This document shows, one piece after another, positions 43,136 through 53,373 of a stretch of DNA of 64,000 bases. The position numbers and the translations under genes were made by a program. The notes under the pieces are model-generated. The model ran no database searches. It saw only the letters and a list, made by a program, of their open reading frames with translations, and had not been told where the DNA came from. The stretch's first letter is position 1. Each line of letters begins with the position of its first letter. The stretch covers positions 1,997,501 through 2,061,500 of the forward strand of contig WPIO01000026.1 in the NCBI GenBank assembly GCA_009760855.2. The letters run 5' to 3'. This DNA is from Cristatella mucedo. Lineage: Eukaryota; Bryozoa; Phylactolaemata; Cristatellidae.

Positions 43136-43813
43136 AGTCGTCCCTCGTTTATCGCGGTTAATCAGTTCCAAACTCTACCGCGATAGATGATTTTCCTCGA
43201 TGCAGTATTCTTAATTTATAAATAGAATATTTTCGTAATTGGAGCAAAGAAAATAAATCTGTTCTACACCTTCTAAATACGGTTCTAAGAGTATTAGAAC
43301 CCTCCGGACATGAAATAATACCCATTAGTCTCCATTACACTCGTATTACTCAGTATATTAGACAAAATAAGAGAAAAATAATAAATACATAATAATAGAA
43401 AAAATAATAGTAGAATTTATAAATACTTTATTAATATTGTAAATTATTTGAACACAAATAGACACACGCGCAGTTCTTACACACAACCACTAACCTACGA
43501 AAAAAGTGCAACTTGTTCATTAAAAGCATTCCTAGTTAAAAGTTCTCGCCCGCACACAAGGAGTGGTCGAGCGGCGGCCTGCACCTGGCGCTGAAAGATT
43601 TGCTGGGGTGCTCGAATGCACAGGCCTACAGTTCGTAGGTACAGTAGTTGTAGTTTTTGTTGTAATACAGGAGTTTTATAATTGACCGAGACAGCCGAGC
43701 GCGAACTGTATCATTTTCACTATCCCATTCTACTTTTTAATGAATATAAGTATGTGAAAAACCTCGATAGATCGAAGCCGCGAAAGTGGACGGGAAAGTG
43801 GCGAGGGGCGACC
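43136..43813 (+). mobile_element. pogo/Tigger-like miniature DNA transposon, copy 2
   Basis: The left end is agtcgtccctcgtttatcgc then ggttaatcagttcc. The right end is gcgaggggcgacc, the inverted form. It is collinear with copy 1 (8,517-9,140 read on the minus strand): an AT-rich core with tattagacaaaataagag, then gcacctggcg/gatttgctgg, acaggcctacag, and gaaaaacctcgatagatc near the right end. No transposase frame. Left flank is TATA. Confidence 0.75.
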
Positions 43814-43880
43814 ATGCGTACTAACTGCAACTGCTGCAGACGATTGTGCAAACTACTTCACTCGGTGGCTCGCTCGCTGC

Positions 43881-43882
<2 letters not shown>

Positions 43883-43915
<33 letters not shown>
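43883..43915. repeat. (CT)n microsatellite
   Basis: A pure CT run of about 33 bp, just right of the transposon end. Confidence 0.95.
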
Positions 43916-43916
<1 letters not shown>

Positions 43917-44905
43917 AAAGAAAGGATTGCCAAGGTTAAGAGACCCACGATATCCGAATGAAGTGACGCAATCCTATCGTGCCTTTTAAGAAACCTCGTC
44001 CGGCCAATATTTATTTTTTAATAGGGGTTAATTTACTCACTTGCCCTTTTCCAGTGCTGTTGTGTACAGCGCGTACAGCTGCGAGCGACGCACAGTACCT
44101 TGCGACGATCGCGTGCAGGCGCATAACTGACACTTGATATCTGAAATGACACGGCACGCCTGGAAAACTAGAGGTCGTGAGATTGCTACGCGCCCGAGGC
44201 AAACTTTGTCTGTTCTGAGCTACTTGTCTGTTCTGAGCTACTTTGTACGCTCTCGGCGCTATTGAAAGATGACCTTCGGTCATCCGTATCGTAGAAGTGA
44301 ACGTAAATGGCCACTCCAATTTCTATGGTCATGATCGGATTACACAGTAACTCTTAAACTGCCAAGGATAAAGCTGCACGAGGCGACCGGCCGCTAACCA
44401 TTAATAAATCATTGCGCAATTTCTGCATTACCGATTTAGTCACATCCGGAACGGGGCGGCCGGCCGAGAGTTAACGTGACGGCCACCATCCGCTGTCTTA
44501 CGGAGAGCGGAACGTGCTAAACAGCCAGTACCTTACCAGTCTTACCCGTATCAAGACGCATCCGTAAGCAGATCGGTGAATAGCGCAGCACTCTCGCTTA
44601 GAGCGAGCCGGTCTAACCATGCACGCTCCAGGCGGCATTTCCAGCGTTACCTTAGCCGAAAGTGAGCCGAAGTGAGCTGCTGTGCAGCAAGCGAACTGAC
44701 TTGCGGAGCCGCAGCACTTGCAAGAACCCGACTTACTCAGCAGGAGCTGCTTCTGATCCAGAATGACAGCTGTGAATGACAGCTGTGAAGGAGACAGCAT
44801 CGGACAGCAGCAGCAGCAATGTGCACGGGCCGGCAGAATATTACTGTAATCACCCACGCGCAAAACGCTCACCAGAGCGACATCTTCTGAAGGCATCCTG
44901 GCCAG

Positions 44906-44980
44906 AACGCTGTGGATGGTATTGTAATGAATGGTGCTGCTCACGCCCCTGACCTAGTGCAATCCTCGGCGTCCACGAAG
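44906..44980 (+). CDS. Candidate internal exon, 25 codons
   Basis: The acceptor (aggcatcctggccag) and donor (acgaag/gtagca) are acceptable, the length is exactly 75 nt and the phase is 0 to 0. The reading NAVDGIVMNGAAHAPDLVQS then SASTK has a plausible protein composition. It fits between the exon at 37,146 and the terminal exon at 47,480, both phase 0. Not recognised. Confidence 0.4.
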
Positions 44981-45903
44981 GTAGCACCTTCAAATAGCAA
45001 TCAGCTCACCCGAGCTCGCCATTTCAAGCCTAACCCGCTCTGCCGTCGTCGTGTACTGTTCACAGAGCTCTACTTCGTCGGGTTGAATTTCTCGTACCTT
45101 CTACCGGAAGATGCAGCTAATTGCAGCCTTTTCTCACCACTTATGATCGCCATTCGCCGTTTGATAGTAAACACAACCATGAAAGTCTGGCCTTTCTTCC
45201 GGATCGGGTTGCTCTGCTGCAATGGAATGAGCCCCGGTGCGCCCGACGCGGCATCGCGTAGGTGCTCCGACGTTTATTGAGAGGAGCTCGAGGATTTGGA
45301 ATAGAAGGCTCTCACATGTTCAAGTGGAGCGGGCTCAAGTGCTCGTTGGCGTAAGAAGAAGTTTTTCGTAAGAACCTTGACCTCGGTCGATCCTCAGGGT
45401 GGGGCTGCCTGGGGTGGCGAAGCCTGGACAAGTCACTTCGGATTAATCAATGCGAGGCTGCAACCCGCAGGCTCCGCCCCACCATGACACACCTATGCTG
45501 AATGCCGACATTCCTCGGCTCTTTGATAGGCAGGAGCCTCTGCTCCAAGTGACTCGGGCCAGAGTACGAGGTAAGCGTCTCGCCATGTCGTCGTGACGCA
45601 GACAGACAGGCGCCTAACGAGGGCTCGGCGTTGCTGCTGCCATCCTTCTCCCGACAGTTGACTACCTGGCAGTAATGGCTTGTAAAAGCCTGAACGTCGA
45701 GACGAAGAGCTGCCAAAAACGACTCACCGATACTGCTCAACGATGACATTTGCGGTGCAACAAATATGCTGAGTGGTTCCAGTTAAAGACTTCTTCTTGC
45801 TCAACTCGAAAGCTCAGCTGGCTATGCTGCGTGAAAGCATCGATTTCTCGATGTAATTCAGAGACGAGTTGCCGAACGAGCTCTCGCGAGAGCGAGCGCG
45901 CAC

Positions 45904-46008
<105 letters not shown>

Positions 46009-46689
46009 CTTGCAGTCCTTTGCAATTGTAATGGCTCGGAAGTTTGCCTCACAAGTTTAATTCGCACAGCCTACTCACCCGAGACGTATATTTCTATCGC
46101 GTCCGACTGGCGTCCGAACGATGGCTCTGCATCCGTGAGTAGGATCTCGCAGGTGATCGAGCAGCGTATTATCTTTAAGATTCATATCCCTTTAACCTCT
46201 TGCTCTGACCTGGCGATCGAAATAAGTGAAAAGTCAGGTCTCCCATCGCACCACCAGCTCGTCTTAATCTGGTTGATTACGTATGCCCTTAATTTCAAAT
46301 ACATAGGAAACAGTTCCGTCCAGTAATTACGCTCCCAATATTTAGAACTCACCACCGACTGACATTGCACCATTTCTTGATATGACAATATATAAAAAAG
46401 AAGCTGAAGTCCACCGGATCAACACAGCTTTCCTTTTACCGAGTAAACTACTTTTTAGAGCAGTGAGTTATGAAACTACGCTTGTCCTGACCAGAAGCAA
46501 CAGTAATCATATTGTATAGAGCACCCTAGCGGACCTGTAATTTTCCCTGTGTGCTTTACTTACCGGTGAGTGATTGAGCGAGCGTAACCAAACGGGGATG
46601 CTATTAACTGGCAGCCGTTAGTCTTTAGTTTATTTTTGCATAACTTCCTTGGCATGCTAATCGTGTGGAAGGGTTAGAAGTATCCAGCA

Positions 46690-46850
46690 ACAGCCGCAGC
46701 GTAGAACAACACTCAAGCCACTGAACTGCCGACGAGCAGGAAAAGCCACAGGTTCAACTCCCGCCTGGTTGCTAGGACGCAACTCCTATGCGTGTTACAT
46801 CACTTAGGCTTACACAGCCTAACCAGGGATTGTGAGGTAACCGGCTCTCA
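46690..46850 (+). repeat. Possible tRNA-like repeat, singleton here
   Basis: It contains ccacaggttcaactcccgcc, which resembles a B-box, and ends at a CA/TA microsatellite (46,854-46,942). Only one copy is seen in the window, so family status is unproven. Confidence 0.3.
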
Positions 46851-46853
46851 TAA

Positions 46854-46876
46854 AACACACACACACACACACACAC

Positions 46877-46942
<66 letters not shown>
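46854..46942. repeat. (AC)n(TA)n microsatellite
   Basis: A CA run, a short aaata junction, then a TA run of about 60 bp. Confidence 0.95.
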
Positions 46943-46944
<2 letters not shown>

Positions 46945-47479
46945 CATATACATATATATTAAAATATTAGAATACATTGTGTTACTTCAGCTGGATGAGC
47001 CTTGCCCGCCGGGGCCGCGGGTGCTACAGGTGACTCCCGGTTTAGGAACAGGGACCACATGGCTTCTGACCTGGAAATGACGTATGAGACGCACAGCCGC
47101 CGCAACGCCATATTACTAGTTGAAATTCAGAAAACGCGAAGAATATCTCGCAGTCATAATCTGCATTAATTTGAAACCTTCAGCATTTAAACATACATAG
47201 CAAAAAACGCACTCGGCAGTCTCCATATATACGACTAGTAAGCACTTCAAATTTCCTAGAGGCTTCCGCAAGCTACACATCATCAAGGTATCAGCACAGC
47301 CTCCAGGAATTACGAATGTCAGTGTTATACAATCCAAATTCCGTGTAGGAAGGAAAGTAGTTGTAAGGTGCAAAATTTAAAAATTATTGAATTTTAATGT
47401 TACGCATGAAACTTTAGCAAATAGCTAACAACAGTAACTTTGCCATCTTCTTTCTTCGCTCAAGCTCATCCCAAGCTAG

Positions 47480-47764
47480 CCAAGCTGTGCTCGGATCTCC
47501 AAGACGCTAGTGTACGGCGAAGCGTTGGTGACGTTGCATCATCTTTTGTTTTATCCTGCATCTAGTGACACGCCCCACACTGAGCTCACCCCACCAGCGC
47601 TCCTACGGCTGCGTCGGCGACTCCGCGAGGTCAGACTGGCACTGACAGACGCACTGGCAGAGACGCATGCAGTTTCTCCCAATCTAGCAGATGAAGCCCT
47701 ACCGGCCAAAGGTCAGCCCTCCGCCGCTAAGCGATTCAGATATGAGCCATCGCTTTGCATTTAG
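47480..47764 (+). CDS. Candidate terminal exon, unrecognised protein C-terminus
   Basis: A pyrimidine-rich run (cttctttcttcgctc) leads to a ctag acceptor ending at 47,479, which overlaps an in-frame TAG, so the frame opens exactly at the exon. 94 codons follow to TAG at 47,762-47,764: PSCARISKTLVYGEALVTLH, HLLFYPASSD, then a long arginine/leucine helix (ALLRLRRRLREVRLALTDAL) and an end KRFRYEPSLCI. An AATAAA lies about 320 bp downstream. The composition and the helix argue strongly for real coding sequence. I do not recognise the family. Phase 0 matches the upstream candidates at 44,906 and 37,146. Confidence 0.6.
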   Translation, partial: PSCARISKTLVYGEALVTLHHLLFYPASSDTPHTELTPPALLRLRRRLREVRLALTDALAETHAVSPNLADEALPAKGQPSAAKRFRYEPSLCI

Positions 47765-48084
47765 GTCGCACTTTGAGGCTTCAGATGCTCCAGAGGAAAG
47801 ATGGCGGGGACGCCTGGAGCACCGACAGCCGGGCTTCACTGCAGCGTAACTGCGCCACTTCACTTCGCTACATCCGCGGATGTTGCGGCTCGTCGATCGC
47901 GAGGATAAACAGAGCCTCCGAGCCGGAATGCAAGAATTTTTCGATTTGTCAATTCCAACAGCCAAAGTATGCGTGCGTATCGTTGACTGGCGCTCGGCGA
48001 GATTTTGGGCGGGCCTGAAAGCAGAGATCATTCGTAGTGTATACGAGGCTGCTCAAATAGATTGTCGGCGCTCAAACGATTAAA

Positions 48085-48090
48085 AATAAA
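48085..48090 (+). terminator. Poly(A) signal AATAAA
   Basis: The hexamer lies 321 bp after the stop codon at 47,764 and just before a SINE-B insertion. Confidence 0.4.
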
Positions 48091-48099
48091 CAAATATAA

Positions 48100-48235
48100 T
48101 TCATTTATATAGCGCCCCAGGAGAACTTAATCTCTATTCAGGCGCTTCACATATGCCTCGGGGCTCGAGCCCACGACCTCAGTCAGACCTTGGTCGGGGC
48201 GAGCACCTTAACCGCTAGACCAAACCAGCACGATA
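48100..48235 (-). mobile_element. SINE-B copy, reverse (best preserved)
   Basis: In reverse complement it starts tggtttggtctagcggttaa then ggtgctcgccc (A-box), continues ctgaggtcgtgggctcgagc (B-box), and ends gcgcctgaatagagattaag, ttctcctggggcgctatata. It defines the family: a tRNA-like head about 75 bp long joined to a LINE-like tail. Confidence 0.85.
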
Positions 48236-48685
48236 AAAGAGATTCTTGAGGAATACGACGTGACCAATCATTAACCCTCCGCGAGCGCAGATGATGTGAC
48301 CATTTTATTAAAAAAAAAATCAGGGATTACCTTGCATTCGATGGCATATCTTAGCCCTAGAGCAGATCGCACCGCGCAACGCACTGCTACGAAGCCGGAG
48401 GCATCTTGAATCAGTGGTGCAGCTCAGACAATTTTCTGCCGAAACTGAACATTCGCAGAGCCGCTGCACGTTGACCTTGACTTACATAGCTAGCCCATCG
48501 TGGCGACCCTCAAACTAGGCTTTCCGCCTTCCTTGGTAGGCGCCTGCAGCCCTCCGCCGCCCACTTACGATGGCCCCTGTCTGAAATTGAATCTGGTAGT
48601 TAACACGCGTACTAGACGAGTGCTTGACGTTTAATACAGAACAGTAATCACTTCTTAGCTAAATCCGCGAGCCCTGCGTTTCTTA

Positions 48686-48905
48686 TAATAATAATAAAAA
48701 TAATAATGCACTTGATAAAGCGCCCTCAGAGAACTCAATCTCTTTCTAGGCGCTTTACATTTGCTGCAAAGGGAAATGCAAACGAATAGTGAGTAATATC
48801 ATGCTTGCTAAGCAAACAACATGAATAACATGGTTAGGGGTGACATGCACAGGGTCAGCATGCAAATGTGGTTAGTGGCAGCATGCACAGTGTCAGCACG
48901 CAAAT
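48686..48905 (-). mobile_element. LINE 3' end, reverse (tail and UTR)
   Basis: AAT tail, hairpin (aagcgccctcag, taggcgcttt), tgctgcaaaggg and the UTR with ggggtgacatgcacagggtc and agcatgcaaatgtggttagt. No coding part. Confidence 0.88.
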
Positions 48906-49182
48906 TTTCTTAGCAAGTCCGCTGACCAAAGAGGAGATCGCGTTCGGTAATGGTACAGGTGCTTCGAAGGTAATGCAGAGAATGACCGGCTGCTAGCTAC
49001 CACGACCGCTTCAGCTTTGAGCCAGAAGTCGCAGCGGCGTGTCAAGGTCAGCCTGCTGCGCTCTCAGACCGCCAAGGCGCCGGTGACAGCGGTGTCGCCA
49101 GGGGTCTGGCTGCTCAGAATGTAAATACCTTTCGAAAACCCGAAATCTGTTCCCTCATCTGCAGCGGCACCCACTGCGTAGC

Positions 49183-49345
49183 TCCCGGGTCTTAGCTGAG
49201 TGGTAAGGCACACACGTTCCATGACCCAGGTCGTGGGTTCAAGTCCTGCAGTTGGCGATCCTTTATTGCTCACTCCACGCGCCAGTGCAACCGTTTAGGG
49301 CGATTCTGTCACTTCATAAACGAGGCTAATAAATCGACTAACCTT
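49183..49345 (+). mobile_element. SINE-A copy (clear tRNA-like head)
   Basis: The head reads gggtcttagctgagtggtaa then ggcacac (A-box type) and caggtcgtgggttcaagtcc (B-box). The body gcgatcctttattgctcact and the end aggctaataaatcgacta follow. Confidence 0.8.
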
Positions 49346-49639
49346 TATTTATTAGCTTGCTTTGAAAGTAAGGAATGCTTTTCGCTTGACTGATCTTGAA
49401 CTTGAGCTAGAGTAGATGTGAACCTGTGCATTGAGAAAGTGCTTGGAGCAGACGCCGAAATAAGCTGCATCCGTGTAGTCCGCCCCCTGCCACGGCACGG
49501 CAGGCAGTTCAAAAGCCTCACAATTCCGAGCCTTCGAGTGCTAACGCATTCTGACAAGAATGACGTAGACGGCCTATTTCGAGGCTTAGGTTTTTATGCG
49601 CTCTCTTAGCCCTAGTTTACCGCATATAATCTCTTCCTA

Positions 49640-49928
49640 GCCGTTGCAATTCAGGAGCCGCGAGCGAGCGAGAGTGGCGAACGTCATTACTTATCTGGCT
49701 AATTTAGCACGACCACGTTTCGGTCGCTGCCGGCGGGCTCGACGGCGACGCCGTGTGTCCCGCCGTCCACGCCCTCAGCCGGACTCGCACGCTCCTTCCG
49801 CGAATGAGCGAGCCGCATTTGTGCACGCAGCGCACGCAATCGCGGTAGGGCCGTGCGACTACGCCAAGGAGTTCAAGGGGCAGCCCGCTTTAATCGCACA
49901 GACGCAGACGTATAGACACGCACGCGGT
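49640..49928 (+). other. GC-rich island edge before the GAGACAGA array
   Basis: CpG-rich sequence with an open frame running into the downstream repeat. The frame is open only because the repeat unit lacks stops in it. No gene call. Confidence 0.35.
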
Positions 49929-50292
49929 GAGAGACAGAGAGACAGAGAGACAGAGAGACAGAGAGACAGAGAGACAGAGAGACAGACAGAGAGACAGAGA
50001 GACAGAGAGACAGAGAGACAGAGAGACAGAGAGACAGAGAGACAGAGAGACAGAGAGACAGAGAGACAGAGAGACAGAGAGACAGAGAGACAGAGAGACA
50101 GAGAGACAGAGAGACAGAGAGACAGAGAGACAGAGAGACAGAGAGACAGAGAGACAGAGAGACAGAGAGAGAGAGACAGAGAGACAGAGAGACAGAGAGA
50201 CAGAGAGACAGAGAGACAGAGAGACAGAGAGACAGAGAGACAGAGAGACAGAGAGACAGAGAGACAGAGAGACAGAGAGACGGAGACAGAGA
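49929..50292. repeat. (GAGACAGA)n array, about 360 bp
   Basis: About 45 units of an 8-bp motif with very few interruptions (gacagacaga near 49,981, gagagagaga near 50,166). The Ser/Leu/Cys and Glu/Thr/Arg open frames on both strands are translations of this repeat and not genes. Confidence 0.97.
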
Positions 50293-52478
50293 GAAGCGGA
50301 TGGACGCGTGGACGACTGCCGGAGCCATTGCTCGTCACGACGACAGCGATCTGCTGCTTGAAGTTTTGCACTTCTTCTTCGTCGATGGAGTTATGTATTG
50401 TGCTAGATTTTCGCGGCCCTCGTTTTGCTCTCACCTCGCGCTCGTCTGCGCCTGCCTACGCGCCCGCCGCACTACCCGATGCATGACGCGGCTATCGGAA
50501 TGCGTCGACGATAACGCGTCACGAGTGACGATTTTAATGCGTCACGGTATGGCGTCGTGGCGATCGGAACTGTACGAAACTGCTTACCTCTGCCGGCGAA
50601 CGGCGGAGCGAATGAGGCGCTTCCGTTAAACCGTCACTGGCGTGAGAGCCGAGCGCAGCGAGGTGGATTCCAGCCGGCACGCGAGGCTGCCGCAACCCCT
50701 GTGGATGCTGAGCTGACGCCAAGCGATCGTCAGCCTCAGCCCTACCTCTCCTAGCTTGGGCGCTGGCTGGCTGATCCACGTGACCGGCTGCTGCATGCTG
50801 GCACTCTTCTCTTCCGATTAGCCGCACTGGACAGACGCTCCTCATTCCTCTAACTAATATATATTCACTCTCTGTAATAATATATATATATATATATATA
50901 TTATTTGTTATGTTAGCTGATTTAAAAGCCTCGTTTGTATAGCGACAGAAGAGCCAAAACGGCTATCACCACCACTTGCAGTTGGCAAGAACAGATCGCC
51001 CGCAGCGGAATTCGAAACCACGACCGAGAGCGAGCACCTTACCTCCTGCGCCGTCACGGCCCTGCTCGTACTAAGTCGTTGGCATTAAATCCTGATGCTC
51101 GTCTGGTGCATTGAGTTGTCCGTCCGGCATCATTCACAGCAGACGATCTCTCCGACCGACCGCGCACGAAGCCGTCCCTTGCAGCGCTGTTCCGCCTCAG
51201 CACAGCTGTGCAACTATGCCGGCCTCCTTCCGGTTGAGTCGCTCGGCGATCGAACACCGGCGCGATTTCTGAGCAATTCAGGTCACTTATTGCTAGGGCG
51301 ACGCAGGCGACCGCTCCGACGCAGCGCTCGCTCGGTCGAATCCAAGCGAGCGCTGCGCGCTGCTCGTCGGCCGAGCTCCGGACCCTGCGGCGGCGGCGGA
51401 CCCTGCGGCGGCGGGCTGCAGTCCTAGGCTCGCGGCAGCTCAGCTTTCTCAGAGCGGGCGGCCAGGCGAAGCGCGTGGACTCGCAGCAGCCCGACGACGC
51501 GGGCGTGCGCTTCTTCATCGAGATGGACTCGGCGGATTCTGCGCCCTCTCTCCGAAAGACAAAGACAGACGCGACGCCGCGCTCAGTCTTATCTGCACGC
51601 CGCCAGTGCGGCTCCTAGATGGCCGCTTGCGGCACTCGTTTGCTTAGCTTGAGTCTGGCGCTTCGCCGAAGTTTGTCATTGGGATTTTTCTCGGTGGCTA
51701 AAGTATCGTAACCTCTCACTGGCTCTGACTTTCTCGCTCTATTTTGTCTCGCTGTTGACCTTGCACTTCGCACCGAAAGCTGCATTTACACGGCAGACTT
51801 TTCTACTGACTGACGCCGACTTTCCTCCTAGTTAGGACGTTTGCGATATCCTGCTGTTTTGGTTTAGTCCCACTCACGTCGGATTAGATGGCCGGCCGAC
51901 TTATTCCTGCCCACAGCTCGTGCTCTAATCCGGGAGGCTGGTATGAAAGAGGATTTCCCCGCAAAGACGCCAAGCCAACGCCGGCAGAAGTTGAGTTCGC
52001 CGCTGAAGTCATCATTGTAGAGTAGCATTAAAAGAGTACAGATAAAATGAAAATAATTATTTTGAAAAGCTTTGTCCTGAAAGGGAACAGTAATATGTAA
52101 TGTCCGCCCTTATGAGTTCGTCGGCGGATTTGATAAACGGACGCATGGGGTATTAAATGAGAAAATGCTGAAGCATTAGTTACAGCGCATAAACATCCCA
52201 TATTTAAGGACTTGCTGTGACCGCCTCACTATACTCAAGCCTACGAACGTCAGCCATTTTTATTTTGGCCGTGGGGTGTACGTGAAGAGTGCCGAAATTC
52301 TGATTGGTCGGTTGGACCAACGAGTAGCCCAAAAGCTGATAGAAATTCTCCTTCCGATGAGTCTGCATACTTACCGCCCAAAGCTCTGTGACGTATGATG
52401 ACGCAGCAACCCAAATCTGTGGTAAATCTGTCCCAAATCTGCGGGAAAGTCTGCCGTGTAAACGCAGCTTATAATAGT
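50293..52478. other. CpG-rich region, no confirmed gene
   Basis: GC-rich from about 50.3 to 51.6 kb with a short TA run at 50,879-50,901. A plus-strand frame open from at least 51,300 ends at a TAG near 51,619 and includes GVRFFIEMDSADSAPSLRK. An ATG within it (tcgagATGG, near 51,521) has a fair context. This could be a first exon but no donor was found. From 51,650 to 52,478 nothing is seen. Confidence 0.3.
50912..51065 (-). mobile_element. SINE-A copy, reverse
   Basis: Read left to right: gttagctgatttaaaagcct, ggctatcaccaccacttgca, gttggcaagaacagatcg, B-box complement gaattcgaaaccacgacc, then gagcaccttacctcctgcgc. Confidence 0.8.
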
Positions 52479-52572
52479 AACAGTAATAATAGTAATAATA
52501 CACTCGACAAAGCGCACGCAGAGAACTCGATCTCTCTCTAGGCGCTGTACACTTTTTGCAAAGGAAGCTTCG
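52479..52572 (-). mobile_element. LINE 3' tail only, reverse, diverged
   Basis: AAT-type tail, then aaagcgcacgcagagaactc, gatctctctctaggcgctgt and ttttgcaaagg. It has several substitutions relative to the copy at 48,686. Confidence 0.75.
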
Positions 52573-53277
52573 TACGATCGCACGAACCTACTACGCAAAC
52601 GGCGCTCTTATCGCCTGCTGCTCCGCGTCCCTTTGCTCTCAATCCCTGCAATTATACGCACCGACTGCGCTGCTTTTCTGAGATTCCCGATCGCATCGGG
52701 CGACGACCCAGCGATCTCTCCGCGATGGTGACGCTTGCGGTTCGCCGCCGCATTGTAAAGAGCGGCCGGCTATCCGACCTCGCCGCAGTCTGCGATGAAA
52801 CTGTATCGAAATAAATCGGCCAGATTAATTCTGACATCCGTTTGCCTACTTCCAAGAACGCGCGAGAGGCGAAGCTGCGTAATAGGCTGTCATTTGTGCT
52901 CCGCGAGTACGCCTCGGCATTTGAGCTGAGCTGTTCACTAGGGCCAGTGAGACGTGCGAGAGCTGTTTGCACGTAACGGCCGCTGCCGAACGTCTGCGAC
53001 CTGCCGTTGCGGTGAAATAGACTTCTCTACGCTGCGGATGTAGGTTCATCCTGCCAAAGTTTCGGCGCTCCTCGTACGTAACTGCAAAACCTTTAGACCG
53101 CGCACAGGCCTGTTATCAAATGCACATTCATCTTGATGACATTCCAAAGACTGTCGAAACGACGTCCGCGGGGTGGTTCCAGTTCAAGCGCACGAGCTTC
53201 GGGGTGTCTGGAATGCAGCACGGACCTTTCAGCGCTTCGTAGACCAGCTGATCGGCGGGCTCGGTATTCGTTTCTCG

Positions 53278-53278
53278 T

Positions 53279-53372
<94 letters not shown>
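53278..53372. repeat. (GCC)n / (CGG)n trinucleotide run, about 31 units
   Basis: An uninterrupted triplet tract of about 94 bp. It yields polyproline, polyarginine and polyalanine readings in various frames, none with gene support. Confidence 0.97.

Positions 53373-53373
<1 letters not shown>

Noticed and set aside
44498-44944. 148-codon minus-strand frame
   Set aside because: Opposite a better plus-strand exon candidate, with no motif.
49183-49260. Possible functional tRNA gene (A- and B-box motifs)
   Set aside because: It cannot fold as a full cloverleaf by eye and is followed by the SINE-A body shared with seven other copies, so it is a SINE head.
49929-50292. Regular repeats suggesting a CRISPR-like array
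   Set aside because: An 8-bp unit in head-to-tail tandem with no spacers is a microsatellite, and the sequence is eukaryotic.
49644-50486. 280-codon plus-strand and about 190-codon minus-strand frames rich in Glu/Arg/Thr or Ser/Leu
   Set aside because: They are translations of the GAGACAGA array, whose period keeps all these frames open.
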